A DNA stretch of 39,919 bases from an uncultured Prevotellaceae bacterium (GTDB lineage: Bacteria > Bacteroidota > Bacteroidia > Bacteroidales > Muribaculaceae): the NCBI GenBank assembly GCA_947254205.1, contig CAMYCE010000007.1, forward strand, positions 1-39,919, read 5' to 3'. Position numbers and translations under genes: made by a program. Position 1 is the stretch's first letter, and each line of letters opens with the position of its first letter. Shown piece by piece: positions 25,439-33,966 of the stretch. The notes below the pieces were generated by a model, which was given only the letters and a program-made list of their open reading frames with translations, was not told the DNA's origin and did not search any database.

Positions 25439-25724
25439 ACAATAAATGTAAATTAATAAATTATTTAGTTATAGTTTTTTACCTTTAAGTATAACTCAAG
25501 TGGTCGGTGTTTGGCTCGGTGAGGAAAAATCCCGATCGCGAGTTAAAGTTTTTTTTAAATCCACTCACCTTTGGCCTTGAAAAGGCTTGAGGCTATAGAA
25601 GGATAGTTGTGAAATAGTAATTTTAAGCTACAAATTGCTACATTGAATTTTTATAAATTGGTTGGTTGTTGTTAGAAGGTTGCAGTCTAAAACATAGCTT
25701 AAAAGGATACTTCTATTTTTTGTT
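25439..25724 (-). ncRNA. long, apparently structured leader RNA
   Basis: The transcript from the promoter at 25729-25761 would have nearly 290 bases before the SusC remnant. By eye it folds into a junction: CTCAAG (25586-25591 on the minus strand) with CTTGAG (25495-25500) outside, and inside a GCCTT/AAGGC hairpin (25574-25586) and a GGTGAG/CTCACC stem (25564-25569 with 25518-25523). A TCGGTG repeat lies at 25504-25509 and 25516-25521. The pairing is short and unproven. Confidence 0.35.
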
Positions 25725-25728
25725 TACT

Positions 25729-25761
25729 CAAAATTACGAATAATAAATATTTAGTGCCAAA
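25729..25761 (-). promoter_or_regulatory. consensus promoter upstream of the SusC remnant
   Basis: Read on the minus strand, TTTG (25758-25761), a 21-base spacer and TAATTTTG (25729-25736) fit the Bacteroidota promoter. The rest of 25762-25955 is AT-rich and shows nothing I can name. Confidence 0.55.
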
Positions 25762-25955
25762 TAATTTATTGTTTTTAACAAAAAGGGGGCTATTTGTGAG
25801 TTTTTAATGGGATTAAAATGAGTTTTTGTGTTAAAATAGAGTAGTTGTTAACTTAATTTTTAGGTTAAAAAGTTTGAAATGTATTACTAAAATGCAGTTT
25901 TAACCCCAATTTAGTAATAAAAATAAAGCAAAATCTTGGTCTATGATCCCTAAAA

Positions 25956-26007
25956 AAAGAGCAACAAGCCCAATTGAGGGTTGTGTTGCTCTTTGGGGCT
26001 TGTTGCT
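25956..26007 (-). terminator. terminator with two competing hairpins
   Basis: The arm at 25956-25971 can pair in two ways: AAAGAGCAACA (25956-25966) with 25984-25994 (11 bp), or AGCAACAAGCCC (25960-25971) with 25996-26007 (12 bp). Both are perfect and exclude each other. On the minus strand a run of seven T residues follows the shared arm, 37 bases after the beta-helix gene stop. Confidence 0.75.
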
Positions 26008-26043
26008 GTTTAGAAAGTAGAGGGCAATAGGAATGAAAGTTTT

Positions 26044-27459
26044 TTATCGCACTACTTTTTTGCTTTGGGCTGTGCCATCGTTGTAGCGAGTGACGGCAAT
26101 GTAGATGCCATTGAGTGGTTGTTTAACGGCAAGGCCTGCAAGATTATAGTAGCGTGTTTCGATGGCTTGGCGTGCCACTTGTGCATTGTGAATTGCGCTT
26201 TGCTCGTTGTGGGCCGGCATAAACACCACAAGCCCCAGCGAGGCAATGTCGGGCTTGTGAGTAATCACTTTCTCGATGCTGATGCTATCTTGCACCGCCA
26301 CATTCCATGTGTTGCCTTGGGCATAGATGGTGTCGGGAGAGTTGTTGTAGAGGTCATAGAGTGTGCCCCCATTGCCATTGTTTTTAAACACATTATCACC
26401 GGGATTGTAGTCGCTTGCGGCAGGGTTGCCCGTTTTTCCCATGTTCACATTGATGTGGTTGCCTTTGAGCCCAATGGCAGTGATGCCCCACAGGTTGTCC
26501 TCGATGTTGTTGCCGGTGATGATGATGTTGTTGCCGGCACCCGTGTTGCTCACACTGATGCCACTGCCACCCAGCATGGCATTGGCGATGTGGGTGTTGT
26601 GGGCAATGATGTTGTTTTTAATCACGGCACTTTGCAGGCCCAATGTGGTGATGCCATAGCTGTTGTGGGTGATGATGTTGTTCTCGATGAGTGTGAAATG
26701 ATTGCCGGCCTTGCCCAGCATGTTGCTCACAGCGATGCCTCCCACCTTGTCAAAGGTTGGATCGCCCTGCACGGTGCAACCTCTCACGATGACCGAGTCG
26801 GCCACTGTGAGGTTGAGTTGAGGATATTTTTTACCACTCACTCCATTGGCAATGAACTTGCAGTCGCTGATGCTCACCGGTGCATGAAGGTTGGCTCCGC
26901 TGGCAATGGCAGAATATTGATTGCGCTCAAAGTGGCAGTTGGTGAAGGTGTAGTGTGAGTTCTCGCCATTCATGTTAAAAGCCGAGTGCCCTTTATTGGC
27001 TCCATTGAAGTGGGTGAAAGTGCAGTGGTCGACAACAAAGGCTTTGCCCGGACCACGAAAGCCCACTTGGTCAAACGTGATGTTTTTGAGACGTGTTTCT
27101 TGAGTCATGTCCCACACTTGCACCGTGAAAGGGGTTGTGCCGGCGATGGCTGTGAAAGTTGTGCCATTGGCCACTTCGAGCATGGCTTGCCCGTTGATGC
27201 GCAGCACCACAGCCTCGCCCATGCACACAGTGAGGCCGTCTTCGAGCTTGAACTTGTCGGCTTGTGCAATGGTCACCGAGTCGGTGATAGTGATCACGTT
27301 GCCTTGCCGGGAAACTCCCGAACCGGCAATCTTGGCCAGTGAACTCAGGGTGTGGGTGGTGCCATCGCCAGCGGTGGTGTAGTTGCCGGCTATGGCTGTG
27401 AGGGCTAAGCCTCCAGCCATGATAAGGCCCATGAAGTGATGAGTAGAGATGTTGTTCAT
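26044..27459 (-). CDS. secreted right-handed beta-helix protein with T9SS-like tail
   Basis: This 471-residue protein has a signal peptide (about 1-25, ending near 'LTAIAG'). The middle, about residues 120-370, shows repeated 'NNIITHNSYGI', 'NNIIAHNTHIAN' and 'GNNIEDNLWGI' patterns, which are parallel beta-helix (PbH1/NosD-like) coils typical of polysaccharide-binding or -cleaving surface proteins. The last 40 residues ('YYNLAGL', 'NGIYIAV', ending 'KKVVR') look like a type A T9SS sorting domain. The start is the ATG at 27459; an upstream open frame lacks a signal peptide. No catalytic motif is recognised. Glycan-related function is inferred from fold only. Confidence 0.8.
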   Translation of the reverse strand: MNNISTHHFMGLIMAGGLALTAIAGNYTTAGDGTTHTLSSLAKIAGSGVSRQGNVITITDSVTIAQADKFKLEDGLTVCMGEAVVLRINGQAMLEVANGTTFTAIAGTTPFTVQVWDMTQETRLKNITFDQVGFRGPGKAFVVDHCTFTHFNGANKGHSAFNMNGENSHYTFTNCHFERNQYSAIASGANLHAPVSISDCKFIANGVSGKKYPQLNLTVADSVIVRGCTVQGDPTFDKVGGIAVSNMLGKAGNHFTLIENNIITHNSYGITTLGLQSAVIKNNIIAHNTHIANAMLGGSGISVSNTGAGNNIIITGNNIEDNLWGITAIGLKGNHINVNMGKTGNPAASDYNPGDNVFKNNGNGGTLYDLYNNSPDTIYAQGNTWNVAVQDSISIEKVITHKPDIASLGLVVFMPAHNEQSAIHNAQVARQAIETRYYNLAGLAVKQPLNGIYIAVTRYNDGTAQSKKVVR

Positions 27460-27553
27460 AATCGTTTCTTTTTTGCTTTTTGTAGATATTGATTCAAAAA
27501 AAAATTGCAGTGATAGTTGATTCAGCATTGAAGCGTGAGTGAAAGCTTGAGTG

Positions 27554-27561
27554 CAAAAGTA
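27554..27561 (-). promoter_or_regulatory. -7 element of the beta-helix gene
   Basis: TACTTTTG on the minus strand matches TAnnTTTG, giving a leader of roughly 90 bases to the ATG at 27459. No good -33 element is seen. Confidence 0.4.
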
Positions 27562-27638
27562 ATGTTTTTTTGGAGAATAGATTGAACTTCTTGCTTGAGA
27601 ATAGGGCATAGTTGAATCCAATTTATTGAAAAGGGCAA

Positions 27639-27668
27639 TTGTAGAAAGAAGATTTTGTTGTAAATTTG
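27639..27668 (+). promoter_or_regulatory. promoter of the Na/Pi cotransporter gene
   Basis: TTG (27639-27641), a 19-base spacer and TAAATTTG (27661-27668) fit the consensus. The leader of about 125 bases contains GGAATTCT near 27706 and AGAATTCC near 27767, which could pair over a distance. Confidence 0.55.
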
Positions 27669-27799
27669 TGCAGTTAAAAATAGCATTGATATTTTCTTTA
27701 AAGGGAATTCTTGATTGAACTTGAGTGAATGATGACGATTAAAATTTTGAATCAATGCCGGTTTTAGAGAATTCCGCCTAAAATTTTTTTCCCGATTAG

Positions 27800-29614
27800 A
27801 TGGATTATTCCTTACTTGAATTTTTGGCACTGCTTGGTGCCGTGTGCATGTTCCTTTATGGAATGAAGGTGATGAGCGAAGGGCTTCAAAAGGTAGCTGG
27901 CAACCGATTGCGCTCTATCATTTCGGTAATGACTAAAAACCGCTTGATGGGCGTGTTCACCGGTGTGCTCATCACGGCGCTCATTCAAAGTTCGTCGGCC
28001 TCTACAGTGCTCGTGGTGAGCTTTGTGAATGCCGGCCTCATGTCGCTTGAGCAGTCGATGGCAGTGATTATGGGTGCCAATGTGGGCACAACCTTCACGG
28101 CTTGGATTGTGGCTATATTTGGATTTAAGATGAACATGTCGGTGGTGCTATTGCCCTTGCTTGCCATAGCTGTGCCCATGTTGTTTCTCAAGAAAAACCG
28201 CTATAAATCGATAGGAGAGTTTCTCATTGGTTTTGTGTTCTTGTTTATGGGTCTTGAGGCCATCAGTGCCAATGTGCCCGACTTGAGCAAGTCGCCCGAA
28301 GTGTTTGCCTCGTTGCAGGCCTACACCTCAATGGGCTATCTCTCGGTAGTGCTCTTTTTGCTGGTGGGCATTGTGGTCACCACGGTGATTCAGTCGAGTG
28401 CCGCCACCTTTGCCATTGTGCTCATCATGGCCACCAAGGGCTGGATTCAGTTTGACATGGCTTGTGCCATGGTGCTGGGTAGCAACATCGGCACCACCAT
28501 CACCCCCATTTTGGCTTCGCTTGGTGGCAATGCGGCCGCGCGCAAGGCTGCAACAGGTCACCTGCTGTTTAACCTGCTGGGCACGTTGTGGACCATGGTG
28601 GTCTACTTCTTCTATATCGACCTCATTGTGTGGCTCAGCCGTGATGTGTTTATGCAAGGCGACCCCACCGAGCTTTACACCTATATTCACTCTCAAAATG
28701 GCACCGATGCTGCACACATTGCCAGCCTGCAATTCTCAATGTCGTTTGGCATGTCGATGTTCCACATGGTGTTTAATCTCATCAACTTGAGCGTGATGAT
28801 TTGGTTCACCAAAACTTATGTGAAAATTGTGAACTTCTTTATCAAAAGCCACAAAAAAGAAGAGGCGGAATTTCAACTCAAGTATATCTCGGCCGGTCTG
28901 CTCAATGCCGCCGAGCTCAATATTGCCCAAGCTCAACGCGAAATTGTGGTTTATGCCGAGCGCGTGGAGCGCATGTTGGGCATGGTGAAAACCCTGTTGC
29001 ACACCAAGGTGGGCACTACCGAGTTTAATCAAATATACTCGCGCATCGAGAAATATGAAGACATTAGCGACCGCATGGAAATGGAAATTGGCCTTTATCT
29101 TAACAAGGTGGTTGATGGTCGCTTGAGCTATGATGCCAAGTTGCGGGTATCGACCATGTTGAGCATCGTGAGCGAGATAGAGAGCATTGCCGACAGTTGC
29201 AACAACATAGCCCGCACTCTCGTGCGCAAGGAGCAGGCCGGTGCCCATTTCACCGACTATAACTACTCCAATATCGACACCATGTTGCAATATGTGTGTG
29301 AGGCGATGAGCAACATGATAGCCATGCTCACCGATGTAGAGGCAGCCTCGCCTGGCGACCTCATGCGCAACTACAACAAGGAGCGTGAAATCAACAACTT
29401 CCGCAACATGTTGCGCACCGAGAACATCGAGAACATCAATCAAAAGAAGTATTCCTATCAGGCAGGCATTTTCTACATGGACATCATTTGCGAGGCCGAG
29501 AAATTGGGCGACTATATCGTGAATGTGATTGACAGCATGGAAACCCACCTGCGTCGTCGCCAAAGCCGTGAAAACGAAATCGTGCACAACGGCGAAGTCA
29601 TCGAAGCCAACTAA
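27800..29614 (+). CDS. Na/Pi cotransporter family protein with PhoU-like domain
   Basis: This 604-residue inner-membrane protein has two copies of the Na/Pi cotransporter repeat, each with its signature: QSSSAS at 63-68 and QSSAAT at 198-203, with 'GANVGTT' and 'GSNIGTT' following each. About eight to nine membrane helices run to residue 350. The C-terminal 220 residues are a cytoplasmic helical PhoU-like domain, as in bacterial NptA/YjbB relatives. It likely moves phosphate with sodium; in YjbB-type proteins export has been reported, so direction is uncertain. It stands alone with a promoter and a strong terminator. Confidence 0.92.
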   Translation: MDYSLLEFLALLGAVCMFLYGMKVMSEGLQKVAGNRLRSIISVMTKNRLMGVFTGVLITALIQSSSASTVLVVSFVNAGLMSLEQSMAVIMGANVGTTFTAWIVAIFGFKMNMSVVLLPLLAIAVPMLFLKKNRYKSIGEFLIGFVFLFMGLEAISANVPDLSKSPEVFASLQAYTSMGYLSVVLFLLVGIVVTTVIQSSAATFAIVLIMATKGWIQFDMACAMVLGSNIGTTITPILASLGGNAAARKAATGHLLFNLLGTLWTMVVYFFYIDLIVWLSRDVFMQGDPTELYTYIHSQNGTDAAHIASLQFSMSFGMSMFHMVFNLINLSVMIWFTKTYVKIVNFFIKSHKKEEAEFQLKYISAGLLNAAELNIAQAQREIVVYAERVERMLGMVKTLLHTKVGTTEFNQIYSRIEKYEDISDRMEMEIGLYLNKVVDGRLSYDAKLRVSTMLSIVSEIESIADSCNNIARTLVRKEQAGAHFTDYNYSNIDTMLQYVCEAMSNMIAMLTDVEAASPGDLMRNYNKEREINNFRNMLRTENIENINQKKYSYQAGIFYMDIICEAEKLGDYIVNVIDSMETHLRRRQSRENEIVHNGEVIEAN

Positions 29615-29636
29615 ACCGCCCATCACACAAGATAAT

Positions 29637-29674
29637 AGCCCCACAACTAAAAATGAAAGTTGTGGGGCTTTTTT
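29637..29674 (+). terminator. terminator of the Na/Pi cotransporter gene
   Basis: AGCCCCACAACT (29637-29648) pairs perfectly with AGTTGTGGGGCT (29658-29669), followed by five more T residues. Confidence 0.9.
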
Positions 29675-29813
29675 GAAGTATACTTTTTTATCAAAGCGCG
29701 AAGCGAATTACCCCGTAATGGTCATAATATCTTTTATGTTTCTTACGGCTATTTGCTTCCCTATTATCTAAATATACGTTGCGTTTCTCAAAGTCAGGGG
29801 GTGTGAGTGAGTA

Positions 29814-29860
29814 TAAAAAAATGGCATAAGACTCGTTATATTTAATAGTCTTATGCCATT
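29814..29860 (-). terminator. terminator of the tRNA-Pro gene
   Basis: A 14-bp stem (29820-29833 with 29847-29860, core ATGGCATAAGACT) around a 13-base loop, followed on the minus strand by seven T residues. It begins six bases after the tRNA 3' end. Confidence 0.9.
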
Positions 29861-29866
29861 GTGTTG

Positions 29867-29940
29867 TCGGGGTGAGAGGACTCGAACTTCCGACCTCCGC
29901 GTCCCGAACGCGGCACGCTAACCAACTGCGCTACACCCCG
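29867..29940 (-). tRNA. tRNA-Pro (CGG)
   Basis: The 74-base gene has a 7-bp acceptor stem CGGGGTG/CACCCCG, a D arm GCGC/GCGT, an anticodon stem CCGCG/CGCGG with loop TTCGGGA (anticodon CGG), and a T arm with GTTCGAGTC. The discriminator base is A and the CCA end is not encoded. It has its own promoter and terminator. Confidence 0.96.
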
Positions 29941-29956
29941 AGTTGTTTTGTGGTTG

Positions 29957-29988
29957 CAAAGATAATGTTTTAATTGTTAATGCACAAA
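29957..29988 (-). promoter_or_regulatory. promoter of tRNA-Pro
   Basis: On the minus strand TTTG (29985-29988), a 20-base spacer and TATCTTTG (29957-29964) lie 16 bases before the tRNA 5' end. This is a near-perfect consensus promoter. Confidence 0.7.
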
Positions 29989-30021
29989 AAAATCTTTAAT
30001 GCCACTTGCTGTCAATTGGGC

Positions 30022-32802
30022 TTAATGTGCATCAAGCCAATTGGTTGCTGCGGCATGGCTGGCGGTGAGTTTCACCTTGCCCTGATAGGCTTTTTCCATT
30101 TCGGAGACCACGATTTTTTGCACTTGCTCAAGTTCGCCGGGCACTACGTCGAAGTTTAACTCGTCGTGCACTTGCAATATCATGCGCGATTGCAAGCCTT
30201 CTTGCTTAAATTGGCGATAAATAGCTATCATGGCTATTTTTATCACATCGGCTGCAGTGCCTTGAATGGGGGCATTCACTGCATTGCGCTCGCTAAATTG
30301 GCGCACCACTGCATTGCGTGAATTGATGTCGGGCAACATGCGGCGGCGACCATAGAGGGTGGTTACATAGCCTTTTTCTTTGGCTTGTGCCACACTGCGA
30401 TCGATGTATTGGCGCACTTGTGGAAATGTGTTGAAATAGCCATCGATGAGCATTTTGGCCTCGCCTCGTGGAATGTTGAGCCGCCCGGCAAGCCCAAATG
30501 CCGAGATGCCATATAGAATGCCAAAGTTGGCAGTCTTGGCCTTGCGACGCTGGTCGGGGGTGACGGAGGCGAGGTCTTGATGATATATCTTGGCGGCAGT
30601 GATGGCATGAATATCGTCGCCATGGGCAAAGGCTTGCATCATGGTTTCGTCGTGGCTGAAGTCGGCAACAAGTCGCAACTCAATTTGCGAGTAGTCGGCA
30701 CTAAAAAACACGTTGCCGGTTGCAGGAATAAAGGCTTTGCGTATTTCCTTGCCATCGTCGCTGCGCACGGGAATGTTTTGCAAGTTGGGGTTGGTCGATG
30801 AGAGGCGACCTGTGGCAGTGACCGTCTGGTTATAGGTAGTGTGAATGCGCCCTGTGGTTGGGTTGATGAGAGCGGGCAGGGCATTCACATAGGTTGAGAG
30901 CAGTTTTCTGATGCCCCGCAGTTCCAAAATTTTACCCACCAGTGGGTGGCGGTCTTGCAGCTTGAGCAAGATTTCCTCGGTGGTGGAGTATTGCCCCGAT
31001 TTGGTTTTCTTGGCCTTCTCGTCGAGCTTGAGTTTGTCGAACAGGATTTCGCCCACTTGGGCGGGCGATGCTGTGTTGAAGGGTTGCCCTGCAAGGTTGT
31101 GGCACTCTTGGTCGAGCTCATTCATGTGCTCGGTGAGCTTGAGCGAGTAGTCGGCAAGGGCTTTCACATCGACCCTCACACCTGCTATTTCCATTGAGGC
31201 AAGCACCTCGACCAAGGGTTGTTCAATATCGGTGAGCAGGTGCATGATGCCTTCTTGCTCAAGTTGATGGTTGAGCTCTTGTGGTAGTGTGAAGGTGAGT
31301 TCGGCCAGCTCGCAGGCCACTTGTGTTTGCTCTTGGGGGGAGAGGTCGATAAACTTTTTTTGATTGCGCCCTTTGGGTCCCAAATAGTCGTCGGGGTTGA
31401 GGGCGGTGTAGTTCATGAGCTCGGCTGCAATGGTGGCAGTGTCGTGATTGCGCTCGGGTTGCAGCAGGTAGTGGGCCACGGCCGTGTCGTAGTAGGGGGC
31501 TGTGAATTTCACTCCGGCAGCATGCAAGAGCACCATGTCGCGTTTCACATCGTTGGAAACAATGCGTGTGTTGCCTGCAAATAGTGGTTTTAAAGCCTCG
31601 AGTGTGCCACAGGGGGCATCGATGGGCACATAGGTGGCTCGATGTGGCTCGTGGCACAGGGCTATGCCCAGCAGGGTAGCGGTCATGGCCATGTCGCCTG
31701 CCACCACCATGTGCACGCCCACTTGTGGCAAGGTGAGTGTTTTTTCAACCAGAGCTTGCACCTCTTGGGGGGTGTAGATGATGTTGTAGTGATGCTCTTG
31801 CGAGCTGAGTTGCTTGGCAGGGGTGCCAGTGGAGGCGGAAGCTTCGGTTGTGTCGAAGTCGAAGAGCGAGGGTTGCTCATTGCGAGCAGTGGAAATGCAG
31901 GGTGTTGTGTCACTGCTTGCAAGCCCCACATTGGCCTCGCCACGGTCGATGATGCGCTTGGCGAGGGTGCGAAATTCGAGTTGGTCAAACAAGGCACGCA
32001 GGGCATCGAGGTTGGCTGTGGCACGCTTGGTGTTGTCTTCGTCGAGTTGCACAGGCACATCGGTTTTGATGGTGGCAAGAAACTTGGAAAACTTGATTTG
32101 CTCGACATGGGCTTCAACCTTTTGCTTGAGCGAGCCTTTAAGCTCGTGGGTGTGCTCAAGCAGGTTTTCGATAGAGCCATATTGCTGAATGAGTTTTTCG
32201 GCAGTTTTAGGACCCACTCCCGGGCACCCCGGAATGTTGTCGGCGCTATCGCCCATCAAGCCCAATATGTCAATCACCTGCATAGGGTGGCTCAGGCCAT
32301 ATTTCTCGTCAATCTCTTTCACTCCCAGCACTTCATACTTGCCCGGGTGATAGATTTTCACGTTATCTTTCACCAGTTGCCCCAAGTCTTTATCGCCTGT
32401 CACCATGTAGGTGTCGAAACCGCGCTCGCTTGCCTGCATGGCAAGAGTGCCCATCACGTCATCGGCCTCATAGCCTGCTACCTCATACACCGGAATGTGA
32501 TAGGCCTCAAGAATTTGCTTGATATAGGGCACAGCCACTTTGATGCCTTCGGGAGTGGCTTGCCGATTGGCTTTGTATTGCTCATAGGCCTCATGCCTGA
32601 AGGTTTTGCCCCCCGGGTCGAAGCAGGCGGCAATGTGGCTTGGCGACTCGCGCTTGAGAATGTCTTGCAAAGTGTTGACAAAGCCAAAGATGGCCGACGT
32701 GTCGATGCCACTGGTGGTGAGTCGTGGAGAGCGAATGAGGGCATAATAGGCTCTAAAGATGAGCGCATAGGCGTCGAGAAGAAAAAGCCGTTTTTGTTCC
32801 AT
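30022..32802 (-). CDS. polA: DNA polymerase I
   Basis: This 926-residue protein has three regions: a 5'-nuclease (1-290, with 'YEADDVMGTLA' and 'GDSADNIPG'), a 3'-5' exonuclease-like domain (about 340-510), and the polymerase (about 525-926) with motif A 'ADYSQIELR' (702-710), motif B 'KTANFGILYG' and motif C 'QVHDE' (877-881). The polymerase and 5'-nuclease look intact. The exonuclease domain lacks the usual Asp-x-Glu pair: residues 363-372 read 'VHMVVAGDMA' where 'FDTET' is expected. The Tyr-x3-Asp motif near 497 is also absent, so proofreading is probably lost. Start is ATG at 32802, 30 bases after a TAACTTTG element. Confidence 0.97.
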   Translation of the reverse strand: MEQKRLFLLDAYALIFRAYYALIRSPRLTTSGIDTSAIFGFVNTLQDILKRESPSHIAACFDPGGKTFRHEAYEQYKANRQATPEGIKVAVPYIKQILEAYHIPVYEVAGYEADDVMGTLAMQASERGFDTYMVTGDKDLGQLVKDNVKIYHPGKYEVLGVKEIDEKYGLSHPMQVIDILGLMGDSADNIPGCPGVGPKTAEKLIQQYGSIENLLEHTHELKGSLKQKVEAHVEQIKFSKFLATIKTDVPVQLDEDNTKRATANLDALRALFDQLEFRTLAKRIIDRGEANVGLASSDTTPCISTARNEQPSLFDFDTTEASASTGTPAKQLSSQEHHYNIIYTPQEVQALVEKTLTLPQVGVHMVVAGDMAMTATLLGIALCHEPHRATYVPIDAPCGTLEALKPLFAGNTRIVSNDVKRDMVLLHAAGVKFTAPYYDTAVAHYLLQPERNHDTATIAAELMNYTALNPDDYLGPKGRNQKKFIDLSPQEQTQVACELAELTFTLPQELNHQLEQEGIMHLLTDIEQPLVEVLASMEIAGVRVDVKALADYSLKLTEHMNELDQECHNLAGQPFNTASPAQVGEILFDKLKLDEKAKKTKSGQYSTTEEILLKLQDRHPLVGKILELRGIRKLLSTYVNALPALINPTTGRIHTTYNQTVTATGRLSSTNPNLQNIPVRSDDGKEIRKAFIPATGNVFFSADYSQIELRLVADFSHDETMMQAFAHGDDIHAITAAKIYHQDLASVTPDQRRKAKTANFGILYGISAFGLAGRLNIPRGEAKMLIDGYFNTFPQVRQYIDRSVAQAKEKGYVTTLYGRRRMLPDINSRNAVVRQFSERNAVNAPIQGTAADVIKIAMIAIYRQFKQEGLQSRMILQVHDELNFDVVPGELEQVQKIVVSEMEKAYQGKVKLTASHAAATNWLDAH

Positions 32803-32832
32803 GATGCAAGGTGCTATATTGGTTGATTTCTA

Positions 32833-32840
32833 CAAAGTTA
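32833..32840 (-). promoter_or_regulatory. -7 element of polA
   Basis: TAACTTTG on the minus strand lies 30 bases before the polA ATG. No clear -33 element is seen. Confidence 0.5.
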
Positions 32841-32968
32841 ATGCAAATTGATAAGTTGCGGTAGTCGTTGCTCTTTTTTTTATGCTATATTGCGCATTTT
32901 AAAGGATTTTGGGCATGTATTAGGAATTATTTGGAAAAAAAATTTCGTGCACTCAAGATAATTATTAG

Positions 32969-32976
32969 TACTTTTG
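32969..32976 (+). promoter_or_regulatory. -7 element of the polyprenyl synthase gene
   Basis: TACTTTTG ends only seven bases before the ATG at 32984, so the transcript would be nearly leaderless. TTTC near 32943 could act as a weak -33 element. Confidence 0.5.
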
Positions 32977-32983
32977 CACCAAC

Positions 32984-33958
32984 ATGCAAACACTCGATCA
33001 AATACAAGACACCATCAAGCCCGAGTTGGCGCGGCTCAATGCAATTATCTCACACACGCTTTGCAGCAAGAGTGCCCTCACCAATCACATTGTGACCGAA
33101 TATCTGCACACCAAGGGTAAGCAGATACGCCCCATCTTGGTGTTGCTGAGTGCTCGCTTGTTTGGTGGAATCGATGATCGTGTGCTCAATGCAGGAGCTG
33201 CAATTGAGTTGTTGCACAATGCCTCGCTCATTCACGACGATGTGATTGATCAAAGCAAGGTGCGCCGTGGCACAGCCACCATCAATAGTGTGTGGGACAA
33301 TCATGTGGCAGTGCTTGTGGGCGACTATTTTGTGAGTGGTGCGCTCACTTGTGCCGAGCGTGCCGGCCACCCCCGAGTGCTCACCTCGCTGGCTCGCATG
33401 GGTGCCGACCTTGCAATGGGCGAGATCGACCAAATCGACAATGCCCGCAACAGGGAGATTGATGAACCCATCTACATGGACATTATCACTCGCAAAACGG
33501 CCTCGCTGTTCACAAGTTGTGTAGAAGTGGGAGGGGCCACGGCAGGAGCCGATGAAGAGCGATTGACCCTGCTCATGCAATATGCCCAATTGCTGGGCAA
33601 GTGTTTTCAAATTAGAGACGATATTTTTGACTATTTTCACGATCCTGTGATTGGCAAGCCCACTGGCAACGACCTGCGTGAAGGCAAAATCACCTTGCCA
33701 CTCATCTATGCTTTGAGTCGCAAAGAGTTGCCCCTGCACCAAGAGATGAACACACTGGTGCACAAGCCCGAACTCTCGGACGACGAGATTAGCACTTTGG
33801 TTGACTTTGCCAAAGCGGGTGGTGGCATCGACTATGCCTACTCGGTGATGGAAGACATGCGCATGCAGGCAACCAAGCTACTTGATGCCTTTGAGCCATG
33901 CGACACTATCGATGCTCTGCAAGCCATTTTTTCGTTTATTATCATCCGCAAAAAATAG
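32984..33958 (+). CDS. polyprenyl diphosphate synthase
   Basis: This 324-residue trans-prenyltransferase of the IspA/IspB group extends allylic diphosphates with isopentenyl diphosphate, for menaquinone side chains in this kind of organism. The first Asp-rich motif is 'HDDVIDQSKVRRG' (DD at 85-86) and the second is 'IRDDIFDYF'. Length and the small residues before the first motif fit a long-chain (C30-C40) product, but chain length cannot be read reliably. rnhB follows after eight bases, so the two form an operon. Confidence 0.92.
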   Translation: MQTLDQIQDTIKPELARLNAIISHTLCSKSALTNHIVTEYLHTKGKQIRPILVLLSARLFGGIDDRVLNAGAAIELLHNASLIHDDVIDQSKVRRGTATINSVWDNHVAVLVGDYFVSGALTCAERAGHPRVLTSLARMGADLAMGEIDQIDNARNREIDEPIYMDIITRKTASLFTSCVEVGGATAGADEERLTLLMQYAQLLGKCFQIRDDIFDYFHDPVIGKPTGNDLREGKITLPLIYALSRKELPLHQEMNTLVHKPELSDDEISTLVDFAKAGGGIDYAYSVMEDMRMQATKLLDAFEPCDTIDALQAIFSFIIIRKK

Positions 33959-33966
33959 TTTTTGTT

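Noticed and set aside
29814..29960. Integration site of a mobile element at tRNA-Pro
   Set aside because: No integrase gene is nearby and I see no second copy of the tRNA 3' end; the repeat next to it is a simple terminator.
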